A DNA stretch of 64,000 nucleotides from Natranaerovirga pectinivora (GCF_004342165.1 NZ_SMAL01000001.1:62001-126000); one strand, 5' to 3'. Shown: positions 27,285-36,221, numbered from the stretch's first letter. The notes: generated from the sequence alone by a model not told the origin. Numbers and translations: made by a program.

Positions 27285-28007
27285 ATGAATAATTCAAGAT
27301 ATACATATGGGTTTTTATTGATTATTATTGGTTTTTATGTTCTAATGAATAATTTTATTAATATAAGCATTGGAAGAGGAATACCTTTTATTATAGCATC
27401 CATTATTTTATTTGTTCTATATTTTAATAAAAAGGAAAAATGGCTTTTGTCTATGTCTATAATATTTCTTTTTTTGGGTCTGCTTAGGTTTGTTCCAACA
27501 CTTCCTATTATAGGTGTTTATTTAGAAGATAGTATTTTTTATTTATTTACCGGCGTTGTATTAATGAGTTTGTATTTTAAAAGAAAAGGTTCTTTTAGTT
27601 TAGTATTAGGTTCCTTTCTTTTGTGGATCGGTATAGGAAGAGTTATATCGGTAATACCAATTTTAGTTGAAATAAATTCGGGAATATTTTTGATAAGTCT
27701 AGGCATGGCCTTCTTAACAATTTATCTAGTACGGTTCAAGAAATGGTTGCTTATACCAGCAGGTGTTTTAATTACTTTAGGTGTATGGCATATTATTGAT
27801 TATTATTATGAATTTAAATTGGGGAACATAAGTATATCTGCAATTATAATAGCCTTCTTATTAATAAGCATAGGAATTAACTTGTTAATTGGAAAAGACA
27901 AAAAAACTAATAGTGATCATAAAATTAATAACAATATGAGAAATCATAATAAAATAGATGATGAAATTATCATTGATTTATCCGATGATGATGTTCAAGA
28001 TAAGTAA
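27285..28007 (+). CDS. Multi-pass membrane protein of unknown function
   Basis: About eight short, closely spaced hydrophobic segments fill residues 8-208. A polar C-terminal tail ends in an acidic stretch (DDEIIIDLSDDDVQDK). The pattern of paired short helices resembles the transmembrane region of LiaF/LiaI-like cell-envelope stress proteins, but I see no decisive motif. The ATG follows GAGGTGATCC. It is 21 bases upstream of an RseC-family gene and may be co-transcribed with it. Confidence 0.7.
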   Translation: MNNSRYTYGFLLIIIGFYVLMNNFINISIGRGIPFIIASIILFVLYFNKKEKWLLSMSIIFLFLGLLRFVPTLPIIGVYLEDSIFYLFTGVVLMSLYFKRKGSFSLVLGSFLLWIGIGRVISVIPILVEINSGIFLISLGMAFLTIYLVRFKKWLLIPAGVLITLGVWHIIDYYYEFKLGNISISAIIIAFLLISIGINLLIGKDKKTNSDHKINNNMRNHNKIDDEIIIDLSDDDVQDK

Positions 28008-28028
28008 ATATAAAAAGTAGGTGATTTA

Positions 28029-28454
28029 GTGGAAGAAGTAGGTGTAGTTGTAGCAGAAAAAGGAAAATTCATAGTAGTTAAAATGGAAAGAAAAGAAGCC
28101 TGCTCTACCTGTGGTGCTTGTTCATTAGGAAGAGAAGACAAGGAAATGGTTTTAGAGGCAGAAAATAGATGTTATGCAAAAGTAGGAGATTTGGTTTCTG
28201 TACAATTAACTCAAGAAAAGTTTTTAAGTGCAGTATTGATAATGTACACAATACCGCTAATTTCGTTATTAGCTGGTTTAGGTGTTGGATACTTAATTGG
28301 ATTTGTATTTGATATAGGGATGGTTGAATTTATTAGTGTGATTTTAGGATTCATCTTTTTAGTTATATCGTATATTGTTATTCGTAAAAACGAAGAAAAA
28401 TTTCAACAAAAAAAATTCAGACCTCAAGTTACTAATGTTATAAAGCAAGATTAA
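28029..28454 (+). CDS. RseC/MucC-family (SoxR-reducing system) protein
   Basis: A 141-residue protein with an N-terminal cysteine cluster (ACSTCGACSLG), a small beta-rich region and two membrane helices (about 77-97 and 103-122). This matches the RseC/MucC family, which in other bacteria works with Rnf-type electron-transfer complexes to reduce SoxR or modulates sigma-E regulators. No rnf genes are in the window. The GTG start at 28029 follows AGGTGATTTA. Confidence 0.85.
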   Translation: MEEVGVVVAEKGKFIVVKMERKEACSTCGACSLGREDKEMVLEAENRCYAKVGDLVSVQLTQEKFLSAVLIMYTIPLISLLAGLGVGYLIGFVFDIGMVEFISVILGFIFLVISYIVIRKNEEKFQQKKFRPQVTNVIKQD

Positions 28455-28460
28455 ATTATA

Positions 28461-28490
28461 AAAGTTGGAAGCTAGGCTTCCAACTTTTTA
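28461..28490. terminator. Bidirectional terminator
   Basis: AAAGTTGGAAG and CTTCCAACTTT pair closely with A and T runs on either side; it separates the converging RseC-family gene and the gene ending at 28496. Confidence 0.9.
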
Positions 28491-28495
28491 TTATA

Positions 28496-29863
28496 TTATT
28501 GTTCTAATAGTTCATTATTAATAGTAGGATCATCTTTTTTAGATGTCTCTATGGTTTCATCTACAGCTTCATTGCTAATTTCTGCAGTTTGAATATTTTC
28601 TCCTTTTGATTTTGCCGTTAGAAATTTTATTTCTTCTTTTAACTTTTTAATATCCATTTCTGCTTTTGTATATTTATTTCTCCACTTTTTACCTTCATCT
28701 TGTAATTGTTTTGCAAAATTAGTTAATTCGTTGTACTGTTGAACAATGGTGTCTTGAATTTCTATTAGAGAATCAATATTTTCAATATTATCACTTTGAT
28801 CAGGGTTTGTTGAAGCAGCCATTAAAGTTGGTTGTTGTTTTTGTAAAAGGCTATTTAATAATAAGGATAATTCTCGATTCATACTTTGATTTAATAATAT
28901 GTTTTCTAAATCAATTTGACTTAAGACTAAAAGATTTATATTTTGATTGATAAAACCATAATATCTTTGACCATATAATTGATCAACGATATTTGTAAAG
29001 TGTATTTTATCTATATTATCTTGTTGAGAGGAACCCTTTGTTACATCACTAAAACTTATACCATTATTAGTAGAGAAGGTTAATTTACTCGTCTTTAATT
29101 CAATCCAGTTAATCCATATGAGCTCTTGGTACTTAAAAATAATTGGCTCAATAGTATTAGGAGATGTATATATTAAACTAGAGACATCATCTTTGGTGTT
29201 GAGATAATACAATTGATTCTGACCAAATTGTTCACACATATACACTATATGAAGACAAGAATTATCATTGCATAAGCTTGAATATGTCAGTGGATTATTT
29301 TGTTTTTTTATAGATCTTTCTAGGCCCCAATCCTTGTTAGTGAAATCATATGAATATAGACCTAATTCATACTCTTCATTTTTGGTGGTACACATTAAAA
29401 TTAGTTTATTATCGCTAATGGTCAAATCATATTTTGAGTCTAATCTTGGAAGTGACAACAAAGACTGTGGTGAAGAATTTGTATCATTTAAATGGTGAAA
29501 TATCAAATCATAAGATTCGTCATAAGGATTATTGGCAGTATAAAATAAATAGATATCCTCTTTATGACATATAAATTGTAAGTTAGAAATATTATAAGTG
29601 TTTTGCCTATCATCTAAAATAATATCTCTTGTATAATTATCATTTTCTTCCTTAACATGAATGATCTTATTGTCTTTGCTTTTATATATGATGTGAAGAT
29701 TTTTTTGTGAATCTAGTGATGCAAAATAAACAGATGTACAGTTTCTAGCTATTGGTACAATTCGACTATTATATTTGCTTGGAATAGCTTTAGAATAAAT
29801 GCTTTCATTCATAAAAGATATGTAAGTGATATTCTGACTATCCTTTTTTAATAAATATGACAC
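28496..29863 (-). CDS. Hypothetical protein: beta-propeller-like N-terminus with C-terminal coiled coil
   Basis: I do not recognise this 455-residue protein. Residues 1-320 contain recurring short beta-strand units of the kind YFASLDSQKNLHIIYKSKD, LFYTANNPYDESYDLIFHH and LHIVYMCEQFGQNQLYYL, spaced like blades of a beta-propeller (BNR/sialidase-like). Residues of about 360-430 are a predicted coiled coil rich in Lys/Glu, and the tail is Thr/Glu-rich. There is no signal peptide. The GTG start at 29863 follows AGGGGG. It is divergent from the cysteine-rich gene at 30009, so a joint role in spore or surface structure is possible but unproven. Confidence 0.65.
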   Translation of the reverse strand: MSYLLKKDSQNITYISFMNESIYSKAIPSKYNSRIVPIARNCTSVYFASLDSQKNLHIIYKSKDNKIIHVKEENDNYTRDIILDDRQNTYNISNLQFICHKEDIYLFYTANNPYDESYDLIFHHLNDTNSSPQSLLSLPRLDSKYDLTISDNKLILMCTTKNEEYELGLYSYDFTNKDWGLERSIKKQNNPLTYSSLCNDNSCLHIVYMCEQFGQNQLYYLNTKDDVSSLIYTSPNTIEPIIFKYQELIWINWIELKTSKLTFSTNNGISFSDVTKGSSQQDNIDKIHFTNIVDQLYGQRYYGFINQNINLLVLSQIDLENILLNQSMNRELSLLLNSLLQKQQPTLMAASTNPDQSDNIENIDSLIEIQDTIVQQYNELTNFAKQLQDEGKKWRNKYTKAEMDIKKLKEEIKFLTAKSKGENIQTAEISNEAVDETIETSKKDDPTINNELLEQ

Positions 29864-29945
29864 GAGTCAACCCCCTAAAAATTCTATTTTATAAAAGTAT
29901 ATTCTGACAGAAAATTTATATGATAAATTAATCTTGTACATTGTA

Positions 29946-29973
29946 ACGAAAAAGGGACTTAATTCATAATATA
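29946..29973 (+). promoter_or_regulatory. Sigma-K/sigma-E-like promoter upstream of the cysteine-rich gene
   Basis: AC at 29946-29947, 17 bases, then CATAATATA at 29965-29973, which fits the mother-cell sigma-K pattern AC-N16/17-CATANNNTA. It lies 35 bases upstream of the start codon. The consensus is short, so chance is possible; the same arrangement recurs at three genes near 56 kb. Confidence 0.5.
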
Positions 29974-30008
29974 TATTGAAATAAAAAATATTTAAGGGGG
30001 AAGTTACC

Positions 30009-30983
30009 TTGTCTAATTGTAAAATTTGTTTTGATAAAAGCGGTGGAAAAGTTATGGGTAGAGCAGTAGATACTGTTTGTCCTGCATGCAGACCTGAACC
30101 AATATCTCCATTAGAAGACGCATGTGTATGCCCACCATTAGGTGAGCCAGAATTATTAACAATCGTAGCTCCAGCAGTATTTGATGAATGTGGTATTAAC
30201 TTATGTAAAGTAGTAAGTATTCCAAATTGTGTGTTGGCAAATTATCCTTCACTTGCAGCAATAGACGTTGAAATTATTGACATCGACTTTAAAGTTGGTT
30301 GTCCAGAAGGCTCTGAAGTGAACTTTATTCCTAGAAGACACAATTGTATTAGAGTAACATTATCTAATATCTGTGTAAGATTCGCAGTAAAATTATTAGA
30401 TCCAGAGTGTAGAATACTTGATACTTTCTGCTTCAGTACTGAATATTTACCATCTAGTCCAGAAGATCCAGATTTTGATGAAGAAACTAATCCAACTTCT
30501 ATAACAGTTGACTTATATGCGCCTTATGGTGTTTCTTATATTGATTGTGCTGGAGAATGTTTACCAACTATTAACTTCTTAGGATTTGTAGAAGACAATG
30601 AATGTAGAAATAATAGCTTAAGACAGGGACTTAATGTTCAAGGTTTAGCAAAAGTAATTAAAGCTGATTTTGAAGAAGGCTTAGTTGCACTAGGTATTAC
30701 TTTATATCTAAAAACAGTATACTTCGTTCAATATAAGATTAGACACGCAGGATTATGTGTACCACCAAAATGCGTACCAATCGGGCCAATCATTGATGAT
30801 GCTTGCTTGAAATTCGTAGAAGGTGACTTATTAGAACAAAGTATTCAACCATTAGAACTTTGTCAAAAACCAAAATCATTCAAAAAATCTTTCCCAGTGG
30901 AAGATCCAACACCTTCATTAGAAGCTCCAATAGCTGCTCCTAAAGGACCAGTTTCACCAGTAGGAGATAGAAGACACTGCTAA
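30009..30983 (+). CDS. Cysteine-rich protein of unknown function (possible spore-surface protein)
   Basis: A 324-residue protein with about 25 cysteines spread along its length, including pairs CKIC, CPAC and CVC near the N-terminus and a C-terminal HC. There is no signal peptide or membrane segment. The middle contains alternating beta-type stretches (AAIDVEIIDIDFKVGC, CIRVTLSNICVRFAVKLLD). The TTG start at 30009 follows AAGGGGGAAG at good spacing. A sigma-K-like promoter lies upstream and a terminator downstream, so it is probably monocistronic. A coat or exosporium role is inference; a metal- or disulfide-stabilised structural protein is the general expectation. Confidence 0.75.
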   Translation: MSNCKICFDKSGGKVMGRAVDTVCPACRPEPISPLEDACVCPPLGEPELLTIVAPAVFDECGINLCKVVSIPNCVLANYPSLAAIDVEIIDIDFKVGCPEGSEVNFIPRRHNCIRVTLSNICVRFAVKLLDPECRILDTFCFSTEYLPSSPEDPDFDEETNPTSITVDLYAPYGVSYIDCAGECLPTINFLGFVEDNECRNNSLRQGLNVQGLAKVIKADFEEGLVALGITLYLKTVYFVQYKIRHAGLCVPPKCVPIGPIIDDACLKFVEGDLLEQSIQPLELCQKPKSFKKSFPVEDPTPSLEAPIAAPKGPVSPVGDRRHC

Positions 30984-31453
30984 TAATTCTTTTTTTAGAG
31001 ACGGTAGAGATACCGTCTCTTTTCTACGATACAGCACAGATTGGAAAAATAAGGAATAAATTCATTACTTTAGATGAATTAACCTAACTAAATACTATTA
31101 GTTTAAGTAGAGTTAAATGATTAAACTTCAATAATAGTTAAAAGTTGGAAAGTTTATTTTAAAGTGTAAGAAATGTGTAGGTCTAATTGTTATATATATA
31201 TAAGAGTTTTATGAAGTGAAAAATATTAATATTTTGTAATCTAAAATAAGAAAAACATAATAAGAAATACATAAATTGTAGGAGAGATACTTTTTGAAAT
31301 TCTTATTAGAATAGCACAGAGTATATTAGTCATTGTATTTGGTTTTTATTATTACTATTCATTGGAACCTAAAATGAATATAAGTAGTATTATGGTTGGA
31401 AATTTACAAAGGAACAATACACAGATATAACACTACAAAAGAGGGGATGTATA
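30984..31453 (+). other. Intergenic region with a decayed or non-canonical small membrane ORF
   Basis: After the terminator at 30997-31023 no standard gene is seen for about 430 bases. Reading frame 31275-31428 encodes a hydrophobic peptide (segment RIAQSILVIVFGFYYYYSLE) preceded by GGAGAG, but its only possible starts are ATT, GTA or ATA. The TTG after that ribosome site is out of frame and stops after six codons. It could be a decayed gene or a peptide with a rare start. Confidence 0.35.
30997..31023 (+). terminator. Terminator after the cysteine-rich gene
   Basis: AGAGACGGTA and TACCGTCTCT form a perfect 10-bp stem around GAGA, followed by T residues. Confidence 0.9.
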
Positions 31454-32119
31454 ATGGATATTAACTTAAGTTTTTTAGAGTATATTTTAAGTGAAATTAA
31501 TAATGTGTATGATCAAAATTCTAAGAAGACAATAAGATTACTTGATTATTCACCATTAGTGCATTCAATTACCGATGACCTTATGGAGAGAAAAGAACAT
31601 AAAATGTTAGCAATTGTTTTTGAAATGTTTGGATCTCTAGAGCAATCCTTTTTTAGAATTGAAAATCTATCGAAGAAACAAAAAAGTACTTATGCAGATA
31701 TGGCTCCATATTGGACTTTTGTTTTCATAAATATTAGCAGTATGTATTATTGCTTGAATGGAAACAAACAATATGGATTAAATTTAGCTAGGAATAATTA
31801 CTTTAACCAATTAGAAAATCTTGATTATCTAAGTAAGAAAGAATACATTAATAGTAAAGTTGCAAATTATTGTAAAAATCTGTATAGACCTTATTATACT
31901 GAATTGTTAGGAGATACTTGTCTCTTATTTGATTATAATATGGCTAAAGATTATTATGAAAAAGCAAAACTTCTATTTGTAGAGGTAGATGAAGATGAAC
32001 AAGCTGGAATGGCCAATGATTATCACTTTTCAGGCGCAACTTATATATTGTATAAGCATCTTAGCTATTGTAACTTTATCAAAGCATTTTTTGATGACTT
32101 TAATGGGATAAGCGCATAG
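31454..32119 (+). CDS. Hypothetical helical cytoplasmic protein
   Basis: I do not recognise this 221-residue protein. It is rich in Tyr, Asn, Lys and Leu, largely alpha-helical in character, without membrane segments or signal peptide. Segments such as YYTELLGDTCLLFDYNMAKDYYEKAKLLF look like a tetratricopeptide-type helix pair. The ATG at 31454 follows AGAGGGG. It is followed after 95 bases by a membrane-anchored hypothetical gene that may share its transcript. Confidence 0.7.
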   Translation: MDINLSFLEYILSEINNVYDQNSKKTIRLLDYSPLVHSITDDLMERKEHKMLAIVFEMFGSLEQSFFRIENLSKKQKSTYADMAPYWTFVFINISSMYYCLNGNKQYGLNLARNNYFNQLENLDYLSKKEYINSKVANYCKNLYRPYYTELLGDTCLLFDYNMAKDYYEKAKLLFVEVDEDEQAGMANDYHFSGATYILYKHLSYCNFIKAFFDDFNGISA

Positions 32120-32213
32120 AACAGAAAGAAAGATTAGCTAGTAAATTGTATAGTATTTAGTGCAGTAGATCCCTTAAATTATTATAAGGGGCCAGTTAAA
32201 TTAGGAGGGTGAA

Positions 32214-32804
32214 ATGAATAAGCGTACTATATTTGGCAGTATAGTTATTTTAGTTTTTTTCTTATTGGTAATTTGGTACTATTTAACCCAAGACAAACCA
32301 ATGTTGATTAGGTCTGATACAATATTAAATTTAAAACGTGAAATGCTAGCATTAAATAGGATGGAAGCTAAAGAAATGGGTATATTAACCAAGTCTACTG
32401 TTGAAATTCAAGAAATTAATATTAATTCAACAAAAATTACTATTCAAGGTGAAGTTAAGTATAGTGGTAAAACAGATTTATTTAACCTAGTTGGCGATTT
32501 AAAAAAGCAAGATGATCATATTGTGGTTGGAGAATTAAAAGATGAAAAAAATAATTTTATTGTTCTATACAATAGTTTTGTTTTGGGAAAGTTAGATGAA
32601 TTACCTGTGTATGATTTTGAAAAGAAGTATAATTCGAATACAAATCTGATGTGTTTATATTTACTTAAGAAGGATAGTAATGATTTGACAATTATGGAAT
32701 GGTATAACCATAATGTTGAAATTGATTTTGAACAAAACTATTTACCAGCAAGCCAAGAAGATACTCAAATGATGTGGATGTTAAAATTACCAATGGACTT
32801 ATAA
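32214..32804 (+). CDS. Membrane-anchored hypothetical protein
   Basis: A single N-terminal membrane helix (about residues 6-25, IFGSIVILVFFLLVIWYYL) is followed by about 170 residues predicted outside the membrane. That part contains a beta-rich segment (VEIQEININSTKITIQGEV). No lipobox or known domain is visible. The ATG follows GGAGGGTGAA. Its last 31 bases overlap a possible small ORF in another frame (32774-32896). Confidence 0.7.
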   Translation: MNKRTIFGSIVILVFFLLVIWYYLTQDKPMLIRSDTILNLKREMLALNRMEAKEMGILTKSTVEIQEININSTKITIQGEVKYSGKTDLFNLVGDLKKQDDHIVVGELKDEKNNFIVLYNSFVLGKLDELPVYDFEKKYNSNTNLMCLYLLKKDSNDLTIMEWYNHNVEIDFEQNYLPASQEDTQMMWMLKLPMDL

Positions 32805-32896
32805 ATCACTTACAATGGCTTTTAATGATTATGGGTGGTGTTATAATTGGAGGCATACTTAATAAATTAGTAAGATTTTTCTTCAAGAGATATTAA
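32774..32896 (+). CDS. Possible small membrane peptide overlapping the preceding gene
   Basis: A 40-codon frame starting GTG encodes an amphipathic stretch, a short hydrophobic helix (WLLMIMGGVIIGGIL) and a basic end (RFFFKRY). The composition is like a genuine small membrane peptide. No good ribosome site precedes the GTG, and shorter ATG starts at 32825 or 32831 are possible. Translational coupling to the overlapping upstream gene would be needed. Weakly supported. Confidence 0.3.
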   Translation: MDVKITNGLINHLQWLLMIMGGVIIGGILNKLVRFFFKRY

Positions 32897-33005
32897 AATA
32901 GAAGTATAAACAATAATTGAGTTATCAATAAAAAGAAAATAGTATCAAATCTTTAGATATGGATAGACTCTTAAGTAAACTTTGTTTTATAAGGAGTCTA
33001 TAAAA

Positions 33006-33968
33006 ATGATAATAAACCCATATGATAACATTCTCGGAAAATCAAAATCCATCTTAGAAAGTAGATATCCAACCGCTTTAGAAAGATATATTATGCCAAC
33101 GAGTGTTTATTGTTTTGATAGATTATTTATAAGAAAGAACCGTAAAAAAGCGATTGAATACTTAAAACAAAAAGAATTTCCTTTATTTAAAACCATTGAA
33201 ATAGAAACTATTAATAGGTGTAATGGGACATGTTCTTTTTGCCCAGTAAATAAAAATGCTGATCCAAGACCATTAAAATTAATGGATGAATTATTGTTTA
33301 TATCCATAATGAAAGAGTTAAGAGGCTTAAATTATTCTGGAAGTATAGGATTATACTCAAACAATGAACCATTATTAGATAAGAGACTTACACACTTCTT
33401 GCAGATTGCTAAAAGTTTTGTACCTAATGCTAAATTGTATTTATTTACCAATGGTAGCTTGTTAACCATTGAAAAGTACAAAGAATTGATGAAATACCTT
33501 GATTGGATAACCATCGACAACTATAATGATCGTCTAACATTAAATGAAGCAACAAAAAAAGTATATCAATATGCTATTAGTACACCACATAAAGCCAAAA
33601 CTCATATTTATCTTAGAAAAGAAAATGAAATATTAACCAATCGAAGTGGGCAGGCTAATAATCGAAGTAAAAATAATATTGGTTTAAAATCAGTATGTAT
33701 GTACCCTTTTGAACAAGCAGTTATTCGTCCTGACGGTAAGATGAGTTTGTGTTGTAATGATGCCACAGGTAAAGTGACTATGGGAGATTTAACTCAACAA
33801 TCTTTATACGAGATATGGCATAGTAAAATATACAATACCATTCGGTACAATTTATTAGAAGATAGGAAAAAGAATCATTTATGTAACCAATGTGACATAG
33901 TAACGGCAAAGTTAGACGTAGGTTCTAATTTCAAAGTGAAAAATATAATTAAAATGTTTAAGGTATAG
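33006..33968 (+). CDS. Radical-SAM/SPASM-domain protein of unknown substrate
   Basis: Contains the radical-SAM cluster motif CNGTCSFCPVN (CxxxCxxC) and a C-terminal SPASM-like cysteine set: CMYPFEQAVIRPDGKMSLCC, then CNQC near the end, typical of auxiliary-cluster enzymes. The phrase GDLTQQSLYEIWHS is a frequent SPASM feature. At 320 residues it is compact. The ATG at 33006 follows AAGGAG with nine-base spacing. No precursor peptide with a clear cysteine or leader pattern lies beside it, so a RiPP role is uncertain; neighbours are hypothetical genes and rmuC. Confidence 0.85.
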   Translation: MIINPYDNILGKSKSILESRYPTALERYIMPTSVYCFDRLFIRKNRKKAIEYLKQKEFPLFKTIEIETINRCNGTCSFCPVNKNADPRPLKLMDELLFISIMKELRGLNYSGSIGLYSNNEPLLDKRLTHFLQIAKSFVPNAKLYLFTNGSLLTIEKYKELMKYLDWITIDNYNDRLTLNEATKKVYQYAISTPHKAKTHIYLRKENEILTNRSGQANNRSKNNIGLKSVCMYPFEQAVIRPDGKMSLCCNDATGKVTMGDLTQQSLYEIWHSKIYNTIRYNLLEDRKKNHLCNQCDIVTAKLDVGSNFKVKNIIKMFKV

Positions 33969-34082
33969 GTGGTGACATCTATATCTTTTTATTATCCTTT
34001 GTAGCAGACTAACTTGTATTAAAAGCGATATATTGATATAATTCAATAACAATCACTATGATAGCAAAAGAGGAGGAAAAAA

Positions 34083-35609
34083 ATGGAACTTATATTATTG
34101 AGTATATTAATACTATTAACCCTTATAAACTTAATATTGGTTTATAAAAATTTAACCCAAAATAGCCAATCCAATAATGACCAACAAACCATTTTGTATT
34201 TGGATAAAGAATTATCAAGACTAGAAAATTCTTTTAAAAATGAGTTCAATAGAAATAGGGATGAAATACATAGAAATGGCTTAGAAAGCAGAACTGAGTT
34301 AAGCAATTCATTAAAGGGGTTTCAAGAGTCTGTTTTACAAAGAATGATGGAAATTGCCAATTTACAAAAAGGACAGCTGGATACTTTCTCTAATCAATTG
34401 ACCTCACTAACGAGAATGAATGAAGAAAAGCTGGAGAAAATGTCTCAGATTATAGAGGCAAGATTAACCAATGTACAAGAACAGATTAATAATAATGCTA
34501 AGGAAAATCGTGAAGAAGTAAGTAAATCTCTAAAATCATTTGAAGAAATATTTACATCGGATATCAATAAATTTAGCGAATTACAGAATCAAAAGTTTAG
34601 TGAATTAAGCAACAAGCAAAATGAATTAATCGATAAAACAGAAGCCAAATTAGATAAAATGAGAGAAATTGTTGAAGGTAAATTAACATCTCTACAAGCA
34701 GACAACAACAAACAACTTGAAAAAATGCGTGAAACCGTTGATGAAAAACTACATAAAACATTGGAAACAAGATTAGGACAATCCTTTAAAATGGTTAGTG
34801 ATAAATTAGAACAAGTTCACAAAGGTCTTGGTGAAATGCAAAGTCTTGCCAATGGTGTTGGTGACCTTAAAAAAGTACTGTCGAATGTAAAAACAAAAGG
34901 GGTACTTGGAGAATATCAATTAGAAAATATCCTAGAACAAATATTAACACAAGAGCAATATGGAAAAAATGTAAAAACCAAAGAAGGAAGTAATGCCATT
35001 GTTGAATTTGCAGTAAAACTGCCAGGAAGACACGATAACAACAAAGCTGTATGGTTACCAATGGACTCAAAATTCCCAACAGAAGCCTATCATCTGTTAA
35101 TTGATGCTTATGATCAAGGCAATACAGTTTTAATAGAAGAAACAAAAAAACAATTAGCCAATACAATAAAAACATTTGCCAAAGACATAAGGGACAAGTA
35201 TATAGATCCGCCAAACACAACAGACTTTGGTATTATGTTCTTACCATTTGAAGGGCTATATGCAGAGGTATTAAGATTAGGTTTATTCGAAACATTACAA
35301 AGAGAATACAAAATCATAATAACAGGACCAACAACAATATCAGCATTACTAAACAGTTTACAAATGGGCTTTAAAACATTAGCCATAGAAAAACGATCCA
35401 GTGAAGTATGGCAAGTACTAGGGGCAGTTAAAGCAGAGTTTAGTAAATTTGGTGAAGTCCTAGAAAAAACTCAAAAGAAACTAAACGAAGCAAGTAGCGT
35501 TATAGAAAAAGCAGGCGTAAGAACAAGAGCCATAGAAAGAAAACTAAGAGATGTAGAAGAATTACCACAAGAACAAGCAATGGATTATCTAGAGGATAAT
35601 ATAGTATAA
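34083..35609 (+). CDS. rmuC: RmuC-family DNA recombination protein
   Basis: An N-terminal hydrophobic anchor (residues 1-20) is followed by a long coiled coil (about 25-250) and the RmuC nuclease-like domain (about 270-470) with GVLGEYQLENILEQIL, WLPMDSKFPTEAYHLL and FLPFEGLYAEVLR. RmuC limits inversion at short inverted repeats in E. coli. That is of interest here because several long palindromes occur in this window, one just 70 bases downstream. AGAGGAGG precedes the ATG. The 508-residue length is normal. Confidence 0.93.
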   Translation: MELILLSILILLTLINLILVYKNLTQNSQSNNDQQTILYLDKELSRLENSFKNEFNRNRDEIHRNGLESRTELSNSLKGFQESVLQRMMEIANLQKGQLDTFSNQLTSLTRMNEEKLEKMSQIIEARLTNVQEQINNNAKENREEVSKSLKSFEEIFTSDINKFSELQNQKFSELSNKQNELIDKTEAKLDKMREIVEGKLTSLQADNNKQLEKMRETVDEKLHKTLETRLGQSFKMVSDKLEQVHKGLGEMQSLANGVGDLKKVLSNVKTKGVLGEYQLENILEQILTQEQYGKNVKTKEGSNAIVEFAVKLPGRHDNNKAVWLPMDSKFPTEAYHLLIDAYDQGNTVLIEETKKQLANTIKTFAKDIRDKYIDPPNTTDFGIMFLPFEGLYAEVLRLGLFETLQREYKIIITGPTTISALLNSLQMGFKTLAIEKRSSEVWQVLGAVKAEFSKFGEVLEKTQKKLNEASSVIEKAGVRTRAIERKLRDVEELPQEQAMDYLEDNIV

Positions 35610-35677
35610 GCAATAAGAAAAAAATGATTTAATTATATATTTTAGAACAGAGAAAAGTAAGATGTAAAAAAGAAAGA

Positions 35678-35761
35678 GTTTACTTGAGGGCTATATACAG
35701 TTTTGGCGTCGACCGGCTGAAAGGAAAGGCAGCCAAAACTGTATATAGCCCTTAAGTAAAC
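35678..35761 (+). repeat. Family-1 palindromic element, copy 3 (complete)
   Basis: Arms 35678-35707 and 35732-35761 are complementary over 30 positions, the only exception being a G opposite T, which would be a G-U pair in plus-strand RNA. The core at 35705-35734 is identical to that of copy 1. Bases immediately outside the arms do not pair. It lies between convergent rmuC and the thrE genes and has no T run, so it is not a standard terminator. Confidence 0.9.
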
Positions 35762-35798
35762 GACTGACCCAACGACATAAAAAGAAGATTTGATAAAA

Positions 35799-36221
35799 CT
35801 ATCTTTTAACAACAATAATCTTATTAAAAGTATCCAACAATATGATTGCAATTGCAATCACCCCAGCAATTTGTAAAGTCTCTAACCCATATTGGGTAGA
35901 CATTGTAAAATCATCAGTAATGATATAAAAAACAGTTCGATACATCCCAGCACCTGGAACCAAAGGAATAATTCCAGAAATTAAGAAAACCGTTACAGGG
36001 GTTTTCTTTTTTTTAGCAAGAATATGTGCAGTAAAAGCAACTGTCAATGCACCAAAAAAAGAAGATACAACAACGGTGAGGGAAAAATTCATACAAATAA
36101 AATAAACACCCCATCCAATTGCTCCAGTAATACCACAAGGAATTAAATGTTTTTTAGAGATATTAAAAATAATAGCAAAAAAATAAGTGGCAAAAAAAGC
36201 AGAAACAACTTGAACAATCAT
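35799..36221 (-). CDS. Threonine/serine exporter, small subunit (DUF3815/ThrE C-half)
   Basis: A 140-residue protein with four or five membrane helices. Motifs GIIPLVPGAGMYRTVFY and GAIGWGVYFICMNFS match the second half of ThrE-type exporters, which here is a separate protein. Its ATG directly abuts the stop of the larger subunit (TAG then ATG), indicating translational coupling. It likely forms one transporter with the product of the preceding gene. Confidence 0.88.
   Translation of the reverse strand: MIVQVVSAFFATYFFAIIFNISKKHLIPCGITGAIGWGVYFICMNFSLTVVVSSFFGALTVAFTAHILAKKKKTPVTVFLISGIIPLVPGAGMYRTVFYIITDDFTMSTQYGLETLQIAGVIAIAIILLDTFNKIIVVKR

Noticed and set aside
31275-31428. Hydrophobic small ORF
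   Set aside because: No ATG, GTG or TTG start in frame. It is kept only as a note in the intergenic entry.
33006-33968. RiPP cluster around the second radical-SAM gene
   Set aside because: No convincing precursor peptide, transporter or protease lies beside it; neighbours are hypothetical genes and rmuC.
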